In this document: piece by piece, positions 8,164-15,851 of the stretch
Layout of the letters: each line of letters opens with the position of its first letter
How positions within the stretch are numbered: the first letter of the stretch is position 1
From: Candidatus Omnitrophota bacterium
Lineage (GTDB): Bacteria; Omnitrophota; Gorgyraeia; JAFGHF01
Direction: 5' to 3'
Assembly: GCA_024543015.1 (NCBI GenBank)
Contig: JAMXCY010000002.1
Coordinates: 1 to 29,107, forward strand
DNA length: 29,107 nucleotides
Notes under the pieces: model-generated
The model's database searches: none
Seen by the model: the letters and a program-made list of their open reading frames with translations, nothing else
What the model was told of the DNA's origin: nothing
Translations under genes and position numbers: made by a program

Positions 8164-8664
8164 ATGACCAAAGCGCTCAAACAAGAAGGAATAGATCTTT
8201 CTTTTATGTCGAAAATTGTATCTACGCACGTTCCCTTTTCCCGGGAAGATCTTATCGGCTCTCTCCAGGAAACTCAGGATCATTATGGATATTTACCGGA
8301 GGAGGTAATGGATAAGCTGGCAGAATTAACCTCTACGCCAGTAGCTCTTATCTACGGTATAGCAACGTTCTATTCCCAATTTCATCTCAAACCTCATGGT
8401 AAGTACGCGATAAAGCTGTGCCGCGGCACCGCCTGCCATGTAAAAGAAGCGCCTAAAATTTCATCCGCTATCTCCAGCCACTTAGGCATAAAAGATGGCG
8501 AGACAACCAACGACATGCTATTTTCTTTAGAATCTGTAGCCTGCCTGGGCACATGTTTTTTGTCCCCCGTCATGTTGATCGGAGACCAATATTATGGTAA
8601 ATTAACACCCGAAAGCGCGATTGAGGTATTGGAGAATATTGCCAAAGAGAACAAGGCAAAGTAA
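8164..8664 (+). CDS. NuoE-like [2Fe-2S] subunit of NAD-linked formate dehydrogenase
   Basis: The 166-residue protein has a helical N-terminus (STHVPFSREDLIGSL, HYGYLPEEVM, ALIYGIATFYSQF) and a thioredoxin-like domain with C86-X4-C91 (CRGTAC) and C127-X3-C131 (CLGTC) binding a [2Fe-2S] cluster. This is the 24-kDa subunit of diaphorase modules, as in complex I NuoE, HndA or FdsG. The frame is open back to an ATG at 8092, but that version overlaps the channel gene, lacks a ribosome site and adds an unlikely 24-residue head. The ATG at 8164, with GGGGG at 8152-8156, gives the usual NuoE length. The next gene is its NuoF partner and then FdhA, so it is assigned to formate dehydrogenase rather than complex I. 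Confidence 0.9.
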   Translation: MTKALKQEGIDLSFMSKIVSTHVPFSREDLIGSLQETQDHYGYLPEEVMDKLAELTSTPVALIYGIATFYSQFHLKPHGKYAIKLCRGTACHVKEAPKISSAISSHLGIKDGETTNDMLFSLESVACLGTCFLSPVMLIGDQYYGKLTPESAIEVLENIAKENKAK

Positions 8665-8665
8665 A

Positions 8666-10333
8666 ATGGTTACATTGAGCAAAGAGATCAAAAATCTACA
8701 TCATATACGCGAGAAAATAAAAAATAAACAAGCCAAGCGCCAGGTGCGTATTTGTGCCACAGGCTGCAGGGCCTTGGGCGCATTAGATATTTATGAAACT
8801 TTCAAAAAAGAGTTAAAAGAAGCAAAACTTCAGAAAGAAATAGCGCTTATTAAAACAGGCTGCCAGGGATTTTGTTCCGGAGCGCCTCTGGTGAGCATCG
8901 ACCCGGATAATCTGCTTTATGTGTGCCTTAAGAAAGAAGATGTCAGGGAAATCGTCAATACAACCTTAATTGGGAAAAAACCTATCGAGAGGTTGTTTTG
9001 CCGGGATAAAAAGAAACCGGTAATAGACCGTTCAAAAATTCCGTTTTTTTCATATCAAAAAAGACTTATTCTCACACGTTGCGGATATATCGATCCGACC
9101 AACCTGGATGATGCATTGGCGCATGGAGCATATGAGGTACTGGAGAAAGTATTGACATCCATGGATCCTGAGGCAGTGATTGAGAAAATAAAAAAGTCAG
9201 GTTTACGCGGCAGGGGCGGCGCAGGTTTTTTAACCGGGCTTAAATGGGGTTATGCTCACTCTGCGCAAGGAAGTGAAAAATATCTGATTTGTAATGCAGA
9301 TGAAGGTGACCCGGGAGCGTTCATGGATAGGGCGCTTTTAGAAGGCGATCCTCACATGGTGCTGGAAGGAATTGTGATAGCGGCTTATGCGATAGGCGCA
9401 TGTAAGGGGTATATATATGTCCGGGCCGAGTATCCTATCGCAATCGAACATCTTAAGATTGCGATAGAGCAGGCAGAGAAATACAAACTGGTAGGAAAAA
9501 ATATTTTAGGCACAGGTTTCAATTTTGAAATAAAAATAAAGCAAGGCGCCGGCGCTTTTGTATGCGGGGAAGAGACTGCTCTTATTTCCTCTATTGAAGG
9601 CCGTAGAGGCCAGCCGCGCCCACGGCCACCATTTCCTACAGAGAGTGGATTATGGGGGAAGCCGACAACTATAAACAATGTTGAAACACTGGCAAACATC
9701 CCGGTTATCCTTAAAATAGGGGCGAATGAATATGCCAAACTTGGCACGAAAAAAAGTAAAGGGACAAAGATATTTGCCCTGGCGGGAAAAGTTAATAATA
9801 CAGGTTTAATTGAAGTGCCGATGGGTATTACTTTACGCGAATTGGTGGAAGATATCGGCGGCGGAATCCCAAATGGAAAGCGTTTTAAGGCTGCCCAGAT
9901 AGGAGGGCCTTCAGGAGGATGTGTCCCCGCTCAATTTTTAGATAAACCGATAGATTATGAATCCGTGAAAGAAATGGGGGCAATAATGGGTTCCGGGGGT
10001 TTAATTATTTTAGATGAAACAGTATGCATGGTGGAGATTGCCCGCTATTTTATGGAATTCTGCGTAAAAGAATCATGCGGGAAATGCCCTCCTTGCAGAA
10101 TAGGCACTACCAGGATGCTCGATATACTTGAACGAATATGCGGCGGAAAAGCTGAAATGAAAGACATCCCCAGATTGGAGGAATTAGCGCTCCAGGTAAA
10201 AAAGAATTCTCTATGCGGCCTTGGGCAAACGGCCCCAAATCCGGTTCTTAGCACCCTGCGTCATTTTCGGGATGAGTACATTGAACGTATCAAGTTAAAG
10301 AAAAAAACAAGGCGAGGCAAACCTATCATATGA
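8666..10333 (+). CDS. NuoF-like FMN/NAD(H)-binding subunit of formate dehydrogenase
   Basis: This 555-residue protein starts at the ATG one base after the NuoE stop; an upstream in-frame ATG at 8621 lies inside nuoE. Domains in order: a thioredoxin-like [2Fe-2S] domain (C30/C34 and C66/C70); the FMN/NADH core (GLRGRGGAGFLTGLKWG at 179-195, CNADEGDPGAFMDR at 209-222, GAGAFVCGEETALI at 294-307, EGRRGQPRPRPPFP); and a C-terminal [4Fe-4S] site (C471/C474/C477 with C517). It lacks the extra C-terminal ferredoxin domain seen in HndC/HydB-type bifurcating subunits, so it looks like FdsB. It passes electrons between NAD(H) and the iron-sulfur chain. The 3' end overlaps fdhA (ATGA). NADP use is possible; cofactor preference was not resolved. 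Confidence 0.92.
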   Translation: MVTLSKEIKNLHHIREKIKNKQAKRQVRICATGCRALGALDIYETFKKELKEAKLQKEIALIKTGCQGFCSGAPLVSIDPDNLLYVCLKKEDVREIVNTTLIGKKPIERLFCRDKKKPVIDRSKIPFFSYQKRLILTRCGYIDPTNLDDALAHGAYEVLEKVLTSMDPEAVIEKIKKSGLRGRGGAGFLTGLKWGYAHSAQGSEKYLICNADEGDPGAFMDRALLEGDPHMVLEGIVIAAYAIGACKGYIYVRAEYPIAIEHLKIAIEQAEKYKLVGKNILGTGFNFEIKIKQGAGAFVCGEETALISSIEGRRGQPRPRPPFPTESGLWGKPTTINNVETLANIPVILKIGANEYAKLGTKKSKGTKIFALAGKVNNTGLIEVPMGITLRELVEDIGGGIPNGKRFKAAQIGGPSGGCVPAQFLDKPIDYESVKEMGAIMGSGGLIILDETVCMVEIARYFMEFCVKESCGKCPPCRIGTTRMLDILERICGGKAEMKDIPRLEELALQVKKNSLCGLGQTAPNPVLSTLRHFRDEYIERIKLKKKTRRGKPII

Positions 10334-13029
10334 TAACAGTTACCATAAATGGGAAAAAGATACAGGCTAAAGAAGGCCAGACTATTATGGAGGCCGCAGT
10401 AGCCAACGGTATCAGCATACCACACCTTTGCCATGAAAAACGCCTGGCACCTGTGGGGGCATGCCGCCTATGCCAGGTGGAAGTCAACCGCGAGCCGGTT
10501 CTTGCCTGTTCAACAAAGGTAGCCAGCGGCTTAACTATTTTAACTGAATCAAAAGAGCTTACTTCCCGAAGAAGGTCAGTGCTTGAGCTTTTGTTAAGTG
10601 AGCACAAGGTGGCTTGTACCACCTGTGATGCTGACGGAGACTGTAAGCTGCAGGATTATGCATACCGTTACGGCGCCGACGAATTTCTTTTTGGATCCTA
10701 CCAACGCAAAGATGAGCCAATTTTGAATTATACATCAGCTAATTTAGGCATTGAGCATGATAGCGAAAAATGCATCCGATGCGGCCGCTGTGTGCGCTAT
10801 TGCCGGGAAGTTCAGGGGGTGACAGCCCTTACATTTGACGGCCGGGGAATAGAGATGAAGATAAATACTGCCCATGGCCGCGATCTCCATGCATCAGATT
10901 GTGAACTATGCGGAGGATGCATAAGGGTATGCCCTACCGGGGCGATGAGAGAAAAGGGGGCAAAGGGCCTGGGTAGAAAAAAAGATTTAGTAAAGACTCA
11001 AACTACATGCACATACTGCGGTGTCGGTTGTCAGTTAGAATTGAATGTAAATCCCAAAACCAATAAGGTAGTGCGGGTTACTACAAGGCCCGGTATGGGT
11101 TTGAATGACGGAAATCTTTGCGGTAAGGGGCATTTTTCTTATGATTTTATCAGTTCACCGGAGAGATTAACAAAACCGCTAATCCGCGCAAACGGCACTT
11201 TTAGACAAGCAACCTGGGAAGAGGCAATAAGCCTGTCAGCTAAAAAACTGCGCAAGATCCGCGATAACTATGGGCCGCAATCAATAGCATTCCTATCTTC
11301 CTGCCGTTGCACTAATGAAGAGAATTATCTTATGCAAAAACTTGCCCGAACTGCCGGAGGGACGAACAATATAGACCAATGTGCAACAACATGCCATGCT
11401 CCTACAATTGCTGGCCTTGCCAGTGCTTTTGGATCGGGAGCCATGACTAACAGTGTGGCTGAAATAAAAGACTGTAAGGTGCTTTTTATTATTGGATCCA
11501 ACCCAACGGAAGCGCATCCAATTGTCGGTCTTGAGATGAAAAAAGCAATGGCGCGTGGCGCAAAATTGATTGTATGCGATCCAAGATCAACATGGATGGC
11601 CGAGCGCGCCGACATTCATATCAAACATCGACCGGGTAGCGACAATATGCTGATCAACGCGCTTATGAATTTTATCATCAAAGAGAAGCTCCATGATGAA
11701 AAATTTGTGCAGGAACGTTGTGAGAATTTTGAAGCTTTTGCTGATAATCTGAAACCATATTCTATAAAAAGAGCTGCAGAGTACTGCGGTGTTTCTCGAG
11801 AGGACATAAAAGATGCCGCTCGCATATATTCAGAGGGACAACCAAGCGCGATCTTTTATACACTGGGGATAACCGAACACTCCTGCGGTACCGATAATGT
11901 TAAAAACCTTGCTAATCTAGCCATGCTCTCTGGACAAATCGGGAAATGGGCAAGCGGTGTAAATCCCCTGCGCGGTCAGAATAACGTGCAAGGAGCGTGT
12001 GATATGTGCGCTATGCCTCATCGTTTGCCAGGTTACCAAAAATTGAACGATCCAAAAGTACGTGAAAAATTCGAAAAGGCTTGGGGTGTCCCTTTACCGA
12101 CTAACGAAGGGGGCAGGGTAACACATTTTATTGAGGGGGCAGGTTCAGGTGAGTTACGGGGATTTTATGTTATGGGAGAAGACCCCGTGATGAGCGAACC
12201 CAATCAGAGCAAGGTTGTAAAACATTTGAAACAATTGGATTTTCTTGTTTGCCAGGAGATATTTATGTCCGAGACCGCAAAACTGGCGCACGTTATCCTT
12301 CCCGGTGCCTGTTATGCAGAAAAGGACGGAACATTTACAGCGAGCGAACGCCGTGTTCAAAGGATCCGTAAAGCAGTAAAGGCACCTGGCGTCTCCCGCG
12401 CAGACTGGCAGATTATATGTGATATTAGTACTGCCATGGGTTACCCTATGAAATACTCTAATCCAAGCGATATATTCAATGAGATGGCGTCTCTTAATCC
12501 CTCATACGCCGGCATGGATTATGGAAGAATTGAAAAGAATGGTTTGCAATGGCCATGCCCGGACAAGGACCACTGTGGAACCGTATTTTTACATAAGGGT
12601 GACTTCAAGAGAGGAAAAGGGCTATTTCAGCCAATAGTTTTCCAACCCCAAAAAGAGGAGCCGGACAAAAAATATCCGTTGATACTTTCCACAGGCCGAA
12701 CGCTATACCACTATAATGTCGGAAATATGACGCGTAAATCCGGTATCAGCAATCAAAAGGAAAAGGAATGTTTTGTAGAAATAAATTCCGCTACTGCGGA
12801 TAAACATGGTATTTTAGATGGAAATCAAATTAAGGTAATAACCCGCCGAGGTTCTATATCTGCCGTAGCCAAAGTATCTCGGCGTGTTCGCGAGGATTCA
12901 ATCTGGATGCCGTTTCATTTCGTAGAAGCGTCCGCAAATATTTTAACGAATGATGTATTTGACCCGGTTACAGCTACCGCAGAATACAAATGCTGCGCCG
13001 CGCGGCTTGAAGTAGGTGCTGGCTTATGA
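10330..13029 (+). CDS. fdhA: NAD-linked formate dehydrogenase catalytic subunit with NuoG-like N-terminus
   Basis: This 899-residue FdsA/FdhA-type protein has a [2Fe-2S] domain (C34, C45, C48, C60); a His-Cys [4Fe-4S] motif (H92, C96, C99, C105); two ferredoxin clusters (C148/C151/C154/C158 and C191/C194/C197/C201); then the Mo/W-bisPGD part with its own cluster (C227, C230, C234, C264). The active site is C355-H356 in TTCHAPTIAGL, the formate dehydrogenase signature with cysteine instead of selenocysteine. Other marks are GSNPTEAHP, GVNPLRGQNNVQGACDMCAMP, GEDPVMSEPN and a C-terminal MopB-binding domain. It has no Tat signal, so it is cytoplasmic. The reaction is formate + NAD+ to CO2 + NADH through the two preceding subunits, possibly reversible. 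The maturation factor FdhD is not in the window. It overlaps its neighbours by 4 bases on each side. Confidence 0.92.
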   Translation: MITVTINGKKIQAKEGQTIMEAAVANGISIPHLCHEKRLAPVGACRLCQVEVNREPVLACSTKVASGLTILTESKELTSRRRSVLELLLSEHKVACTTCDADGDCKLQDYAYRYGADEFLFGSYQRKDEPILNYTSANLGIEHDSEKCIRCGRCVRYCREVQGVTALTFDGRGIEMKINTAHGRDLHASDCELCGGCIRVCPTGAMREKGAKGLGRKKDLVKTQTTCTYCGVGCQLELNVNPKTNKVVRVTTRPGMGLNDGNLCGKGHFSYDFISSPERLTKPLIRANGTFRQATWEEAISLSAKKLRKIRDNYGPQSIAFLSSCRCTNEENYLMQKLARTAGGTNNIDQCATTCHAPTIAGLASAFGSGAMTNSVAEIKDCKVLFIIGSNPTEAHPIVGLEMKKAMARGAKLIVCDPRSTWMAERADIHIKHRPGSDNMLINALMNFIIKEKLHDEKFVQERCENFEAFADNLKPYSIKRAAEYCGVSREDIKDAARIYSEGQPSAIFYTLGITEHSCGTDNVKNLANLAMLSGQIGKWASGVNPLRGQNNVQGACDMCAMPHRLPGYQKLNDPKVREKFEKAWGVPLPTNEGGRVTHFIEGAGSGELRGFYVMGEDPVMSEPNQSKVVKHLKQLDFLVCQEIFMSETAKLAHVILPGACYAEKDGTFTASERRVQRIRKAVKAPGVSRADWQIICDISTAMGYPMKYSNPSDIFNEMASLNPSYAGMDYGRIEKNGLQWPCPDKDHCGTVFLHKGDFKRGKGLFQPIVFQPQKEEPDKKYPLILSTGRTLYHYNVGNMTRKSGISNQKEKECFVEINSATADKHGILDGNQIKVITRRGSISAVAKVSRRVREDSIWMPFHFVEASANILTNDVFDPVTATAEYKCCAARLEVGAGL

Positions 13030-13508
13030 GAAAAATAGTAATTTCTGGATCCCGCAGCAATATCGGCAAGACATTATTGGCAGAAAAAATGCTTCACAGT
13101 TTAACAGATTGGGCGGCTCTTAAAGTAACGGTAAGCCGTCAAGGCGAGCTTAGGTGTCCTCGTCGTCACGGGCGATGTCGTGTTTGTTCCGAGATTAAAG
13201 GAGATTTCGAAATAATAAAAGATAAAAAGATAATCAATCAGAAGGGCACGGATACGTCCCGCTTAAAAAAAGCAGGTGCAAAAAAAGTCATTTGGCTTAA
13301 AGCAACTCTAGGGGGACTAAAAGAAGGATTAAGAAAAAGCCTTCTTGAATTGGAAGATGCAAAAGGTTTGATAATAGAAGGGACATCGGTCTTAAGAAAA
13401 ATTAAGCCGGATTTCACGATATATATGAGAGATAAAACAACGCATTTAAAAAAAAGCGCCAAGGAAGCGGAAAGAAAAGCGGATATAATAATCAATGTCG
13501 ATAAATAA
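13026..13508 (+). CDS. MobB-like P-loop protein with a cysteine-rich insert
   Basis: This 160-residue protein begins with a P-loop, GSRSNIGKT (residues 8-16). It shares MobB landmarks: a basic/His-type segment after the first strand, GTDTSRLKKAGAKKV (residues 74-88, matching the DSYRHREAGA region) and LIIEGTSVL before KPDF (matching LVEGFK...PKI). MobB binds GTP and aids the MobA guanylyltransferase step. The odd part is C44-X6-C51-X2-C54 (RCPRRHGRCRVC) where MobB normally has its KHDHHG-type loop, suggesting a bound metal or cluster. It lies between fdhA and moaA with 4- and 14-base overlaps, so a role in cofactor synthesis or delivery to FdhA is plausible. The cellular function is inferred; I do not recognise a named family for the Cys-insert form. 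Confidence 0.65.
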   Translation: MRKIVISGSRSNIGKTLLAEKMLHSLTDWAALKVTVSRQGELRCPRRHGRCRVCSEIKGDFEIIKDKKIINQKGTDTSRLKKAGAKKVIWLKATLGGLKEGLRKSLLELEDAKGLIIEGTSVLRKIKPDFTIYMRDKTTHLKKSAKEAERKADIIINVDK

Positions 13509-14454
13509 AAGTAATAGAAGAATAGATTACCTGCGCATATCGGTTACAGATAGGTGTAACTTAAGATGTAGCTACTGTATGCCTGCCGAAGGCATAGAGA
13601 CAGTAAGACCCGAGGAACTTTTGAACTTCGAGGAGATAGCGCGGCTAGTTAACATATTTGTGAATCTGGGAATAAAGAAAGTGAGGATTACCGGCGGAGA
13701 GCCCTTGGTGAGAAAAGGTCTGCCCAGGCTACTTAAGGCTATTGCAAATACTAAAGGGATAGAAGAGATCGCCCTGACTACGAATGGAGTTCTCTTACCT
13801 CAATATACGCAGGATCTAAAAGAAGCAGGGGTGCGCAGGCTTAATATCAGCTTGGACACGCTGAAAGAAGAAAAGTTTAAGAGAATAACCTTGAGCCCTT
13901 ACTTTTATAATGTAATGGCTGGTATAGATAAAGCCAGAGAATTGCGCTTCGATAAATTAAAGCTGAACACAGTCGTGATGAAAGGAATAAACGATGATGA
14001 AATTATCGATTTTGTAAAATTCGCTAAGTCGAAAAGTTTAATCTTAAGATTTATAGAATTCATGAGGGTTACCCCCTTATGGAAGGAGGACTTGTTTATT
14101 CCGATCGAGGAGATTAAAAAGATTTGCGAAAAAAAATATAAATTAGAACGGATGGAAAATCCGGGGCCAAGTCCAGCAGAACATTATAAGGTTGATGGTA
14201 GGCCGTTGTTGGGCTTTATAAAAACAGATCAAAACAACTGTAATAGATGCTCACGGTTACGATTAACTTCAGTGGGTAACTTAAAGATATGCCTTTATGA
14301 AAATGAAGGGCTTTCCTTAAAAGAGTTCTTGCGAGATAGATCTAGTGACAGGGAAATATTCGATATGGTTAGAGACAAAATCAGCCTGAAGGAACAGGTA
14401 AATTACAATAGCTGGCAGCCAGCAAATACATATATGTGCAGTCTCGGGGGCTAA
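13495..14454 (+). CDS. moaA: GTP 3',8-cyclase MoaA
   Basis: This 319-residue radical SAM enzyme has the SAM cluster motif C21-X3-C25-X2-C28 in ISVTDRCNLRCSYCMP, RITGGEPLVR at 64-73, and a C-terminal second cluster motif C249-X2-C252-X13-C266. It ends in Gly-Gly, the diglycine needed in MoaA to activate GTP. It converts GTP to the cyclic intermediate that MoaC turns into cyclic pyranopterin monophosphate, the first committed step of molybdopterin synthesis. The ATG lies 14 bases inside the end of the MobB-like gene, and moaC follows after 5 bases. The conserved RIEFMRVTP-type stretch (LRFIEFMRVTPLW) is also present. Length and motif set are complete. Confidence 0.97.
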   Translation: MSINKSNRRIDYLRISVTDRCNLRCSYCMPAEGIETVRPEELLNFEEIARLVNIFVNLGIKKVRITGGEPLVRKGLPRLLKAIANTKGIEEIALTTNGVLLPQYTQDLKEAGVRRLNISLDTLKEEKFKRITLSPYFYNVMAGIDKARELRFDKLKLNTVVMKGINDDEIIDFVKFAKSKSLILRFIEFMRVTPLWKEDLFIPIEEIKKICEKKYKLERMENPGPSPAEHYKVDGRPLLGFIKTDQNNCNRCSRLRLTSVGNLKICLYENEGLSLKEFLRDRSSDREIFDMVRDKISLKEQVNYNSWQPANTYMCSLGG

Positions 14455-14459
14455 TACGA

Positions 14460-14894
14460 ATGAAGATGATCGATATAGGTAAAAAAAATGTCACCTTAAG
14501 AGAAGCAATCGTAGAGGGTAAAGTTAGTTTAAACTCGGCGGTTGTAGCTGCCATTAAAGAGAACAGAATACCGAAAGGTAATGTTTTGCAGACGGCAAAA
14601 CTTGCCGGAATACTTGCGGCGAAAAAAACTCCGGAGACTATACCGCTGTGTCACCCTATAGCTATAGAGTACGTCAATATTGATTTCTCCGTAGGAAAGA
14701 AAGAAATAAGGATAGTTACAACCGTGCGGGGCAGGGCAAAGACAGGTGTGGAGATGGAGGCCTTTACTGCTACAGCAATTGCTGGGCTGACAATATACGA
14801 TATGTGCAAGTTCTTAGATAGAACAATTACAATTTCCGAGATAAGACTACTTAAGAAAAGCGGCGGCAAAAGTGGAACCTATGAAAGAAAATAA
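14460..14894 (+). CDS. moaC: Cyclic pyranopterin monophosphate synthase MoaC
   Basis: The 144-residue protein carries the MoaC core: MIDIGKKNVTLREAI at the N-terminus, KTPETIPLCHPIAI at 56-69, GVEMEAFTATAIAGL at 96-110, TIYDMCKFLD, and LLKKSGGKSG at 130-139. It acts right after MoaA to form cPMP. Most MoaC proteins start with about ten extra residues containing a FTH-type motif; this one begins at the conserved M-x-D segment. The frame is open back to a GTG at 14436 inside moaA, but the ATG at 14460, with GGGGG at 14446-14450, fits better. It overlaps the MOSC gene by 14 bases if that gene starts at 14881. The assignment is clear. Confidence 0.95.
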   Translation: MKMIDIGKKNVTLREAIVEGKVSLNSAVVAAIKENRIPKGNVLQTAKLAGILAAKKTPETIPLCHPIAIEYVNIDFSVGKKEIRIVTTVRGRAKTGVEMEAFTATAIAGLTIYDMCKFLDRTITISEIRLLKKSGGKSGTYERK

Positions 14895-15354
14895 TCCAAA
14901 AATAAAAGATAGAAAGCGGAAGGCAACAGTGGTAGCTGTGTCTATTTCTGAGCAGAAGGGCATAAAGAAGAGAAATGTCGAATCTATTGAATTAAAGGAA
15001 GACTTTGGGATTACAGGAGACGCTCATGCCGGTACAGAAAATCGACAGGTCAGTTTACTTTCTAGAGAATCAATAGAAAAGATGAAGCGTAAGGGACTTA
15101 GTGTCGGTCCTGGCGATTTTGCCGAAAATATCACTACCGAGGGAATAGATTTATTGAGTTTAAACATAGGCACAAGGCTTAAGATTGGTCGAGAAGTTCT
15201 CTTGGAAATATCCCAGCTGGGGAAACAGTGCCATAGAAGATGCAATATTTATTATCAGGCTGGTGATTGTGTAATGCCTCGTGAAGGTAGATTTGCCCGC
15301 GTTAGAAAAGGGGGAATTATCAGGGTTGGAGATAGTTTGGAGGTAAGCCATTAA
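14881..15354 (+). CDS. MOSC-domain protein
   Basis: This 157-residue stand-alone MOSC (Mo cofactor sulfurase C-terminal-like) domain shows FGITGDAHAGTENRQVSLLS (residues 42-61), GPGDFAENITTEGI and IGTRLKIG, followed by QLGKQCHRRC with C117 and C121. MOSC proteins are thought to bind Mo cofactor and carry or transfer sulfur through a conserved cysteine. In some anaerobes the domain is fused to MogA/MoaB; here the two are separate but overlap by one base, which supports joint action. A GTG at 14872 is an alternative start adding three residues; neither start has a strong ribosome site. The exact reaction is unknown for this subfamily. Confidence 0.88.
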   Translation: MKENNPKIKDRKRKATVVAVSISEQKGIKKRNVESIELKEDFGITGDAHAGTENRQVSLLSRESIEKMKRKGLSVGPGDFAENITTEGIDLLSLNIGTRLKIGREVLLEISQLGKQCHRRCNIYYQAGDCVMPREGRFARVRKGGIIRVGDSLEVSH

Positions 15355-15851
15355 TGCAGAAACCAGCGAATATAATTTATAAAGTGGCTGTATTAACTAT
15401 CAGCGATAAGTGCTCAAAAGGCCAAAGGGAAGATGAAAGTGGAAAACTTATTCAGGAACTGGTTAAACATCTTCCGGGTAAAGTTGTAAAATACGAGGTT
15501 ATTCCTGATGAGCCAGAAATTATCAAGGAAAGACTGGTCAACTATTCTGACCAGATCAAAGTTGATTTAGTTCTGACTAACGGCGGGACCGGTTTTACCA
15601 CCAGAGACATGACCCCGGAAGCAACTCAACAGGTTATAGAACGGAATGTACCCGGAATACCAGAAGCAATGCGCATAGAATGTCTTAGACTTACCAAGCG
15701 GGCAATGTTATCCAGGGGGATTGCGGGAATAAGAGGCAAAACCTTAATTGTCAATCTACCTGGCAGCTCCAGGGGGGCGAAAGAATCTCTCGAGGCTATA
15801 TTGGAAGGATTGCCGCACGGTTTAGATATGGTGGTTGGCAGGGAACATTAA
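15354..15851 (+). CDS. mogA: Molybdopterin adenylyltransferase (MogA/MoaB family)
   Basis: The 165-residue protein has AVLTISDKCSKGQREDESG near the N-terminus, TNGGTGFTTRDMTPEAT in the middle and NLPGSSRGAKESLEAIL near the end, the standard MogA/MoaB signatures. It adenylylates molybdopterin so that MoeA, encoded upstream at 5442-6698, can insert molybdate. The start overlaps the MOSC stop (TAATG). It could be named moaB, since the two names cover the same fold and, in many bacteria, the same activity. With it, the window holds the late steps of the pathway (adenylylation, metal insertion, GMP addition) and the first two steps, but not the middle step (MPT synthase). Confidence 0.93.
   Translation: MQKPANIIYKVAVLTISDKCSKGQREDESGKLIQELVKHLPGKVVKYEVIPDEPEIIKERLVNYSDQIKVDLVLTNGGTGFTTRDMTPEATQQVIERNVPGIPEAMRIECLRLTKRAMLSRGIAGIRGKTLIVNLPGSSRGAKESLEAILEGLPHGLDMVVGREH

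Noticed and set aside
8105..8167. A 20-codon frame between the formate channel and the NuoE-like gene, overlapping the latter's ATG as ATGA
   Set aside because: There is a weak GGGG site before it and the product resembles nothing known; most of it overlaps the end of the channel gene or the short gap, so chance is the simpler reading.
11385..11400. Possible selenocysteine at the formate dehydrogenase active site
   Set aside because: The codon is TGC, not TGA, and the frame is continuous, so the residue is cysteine.
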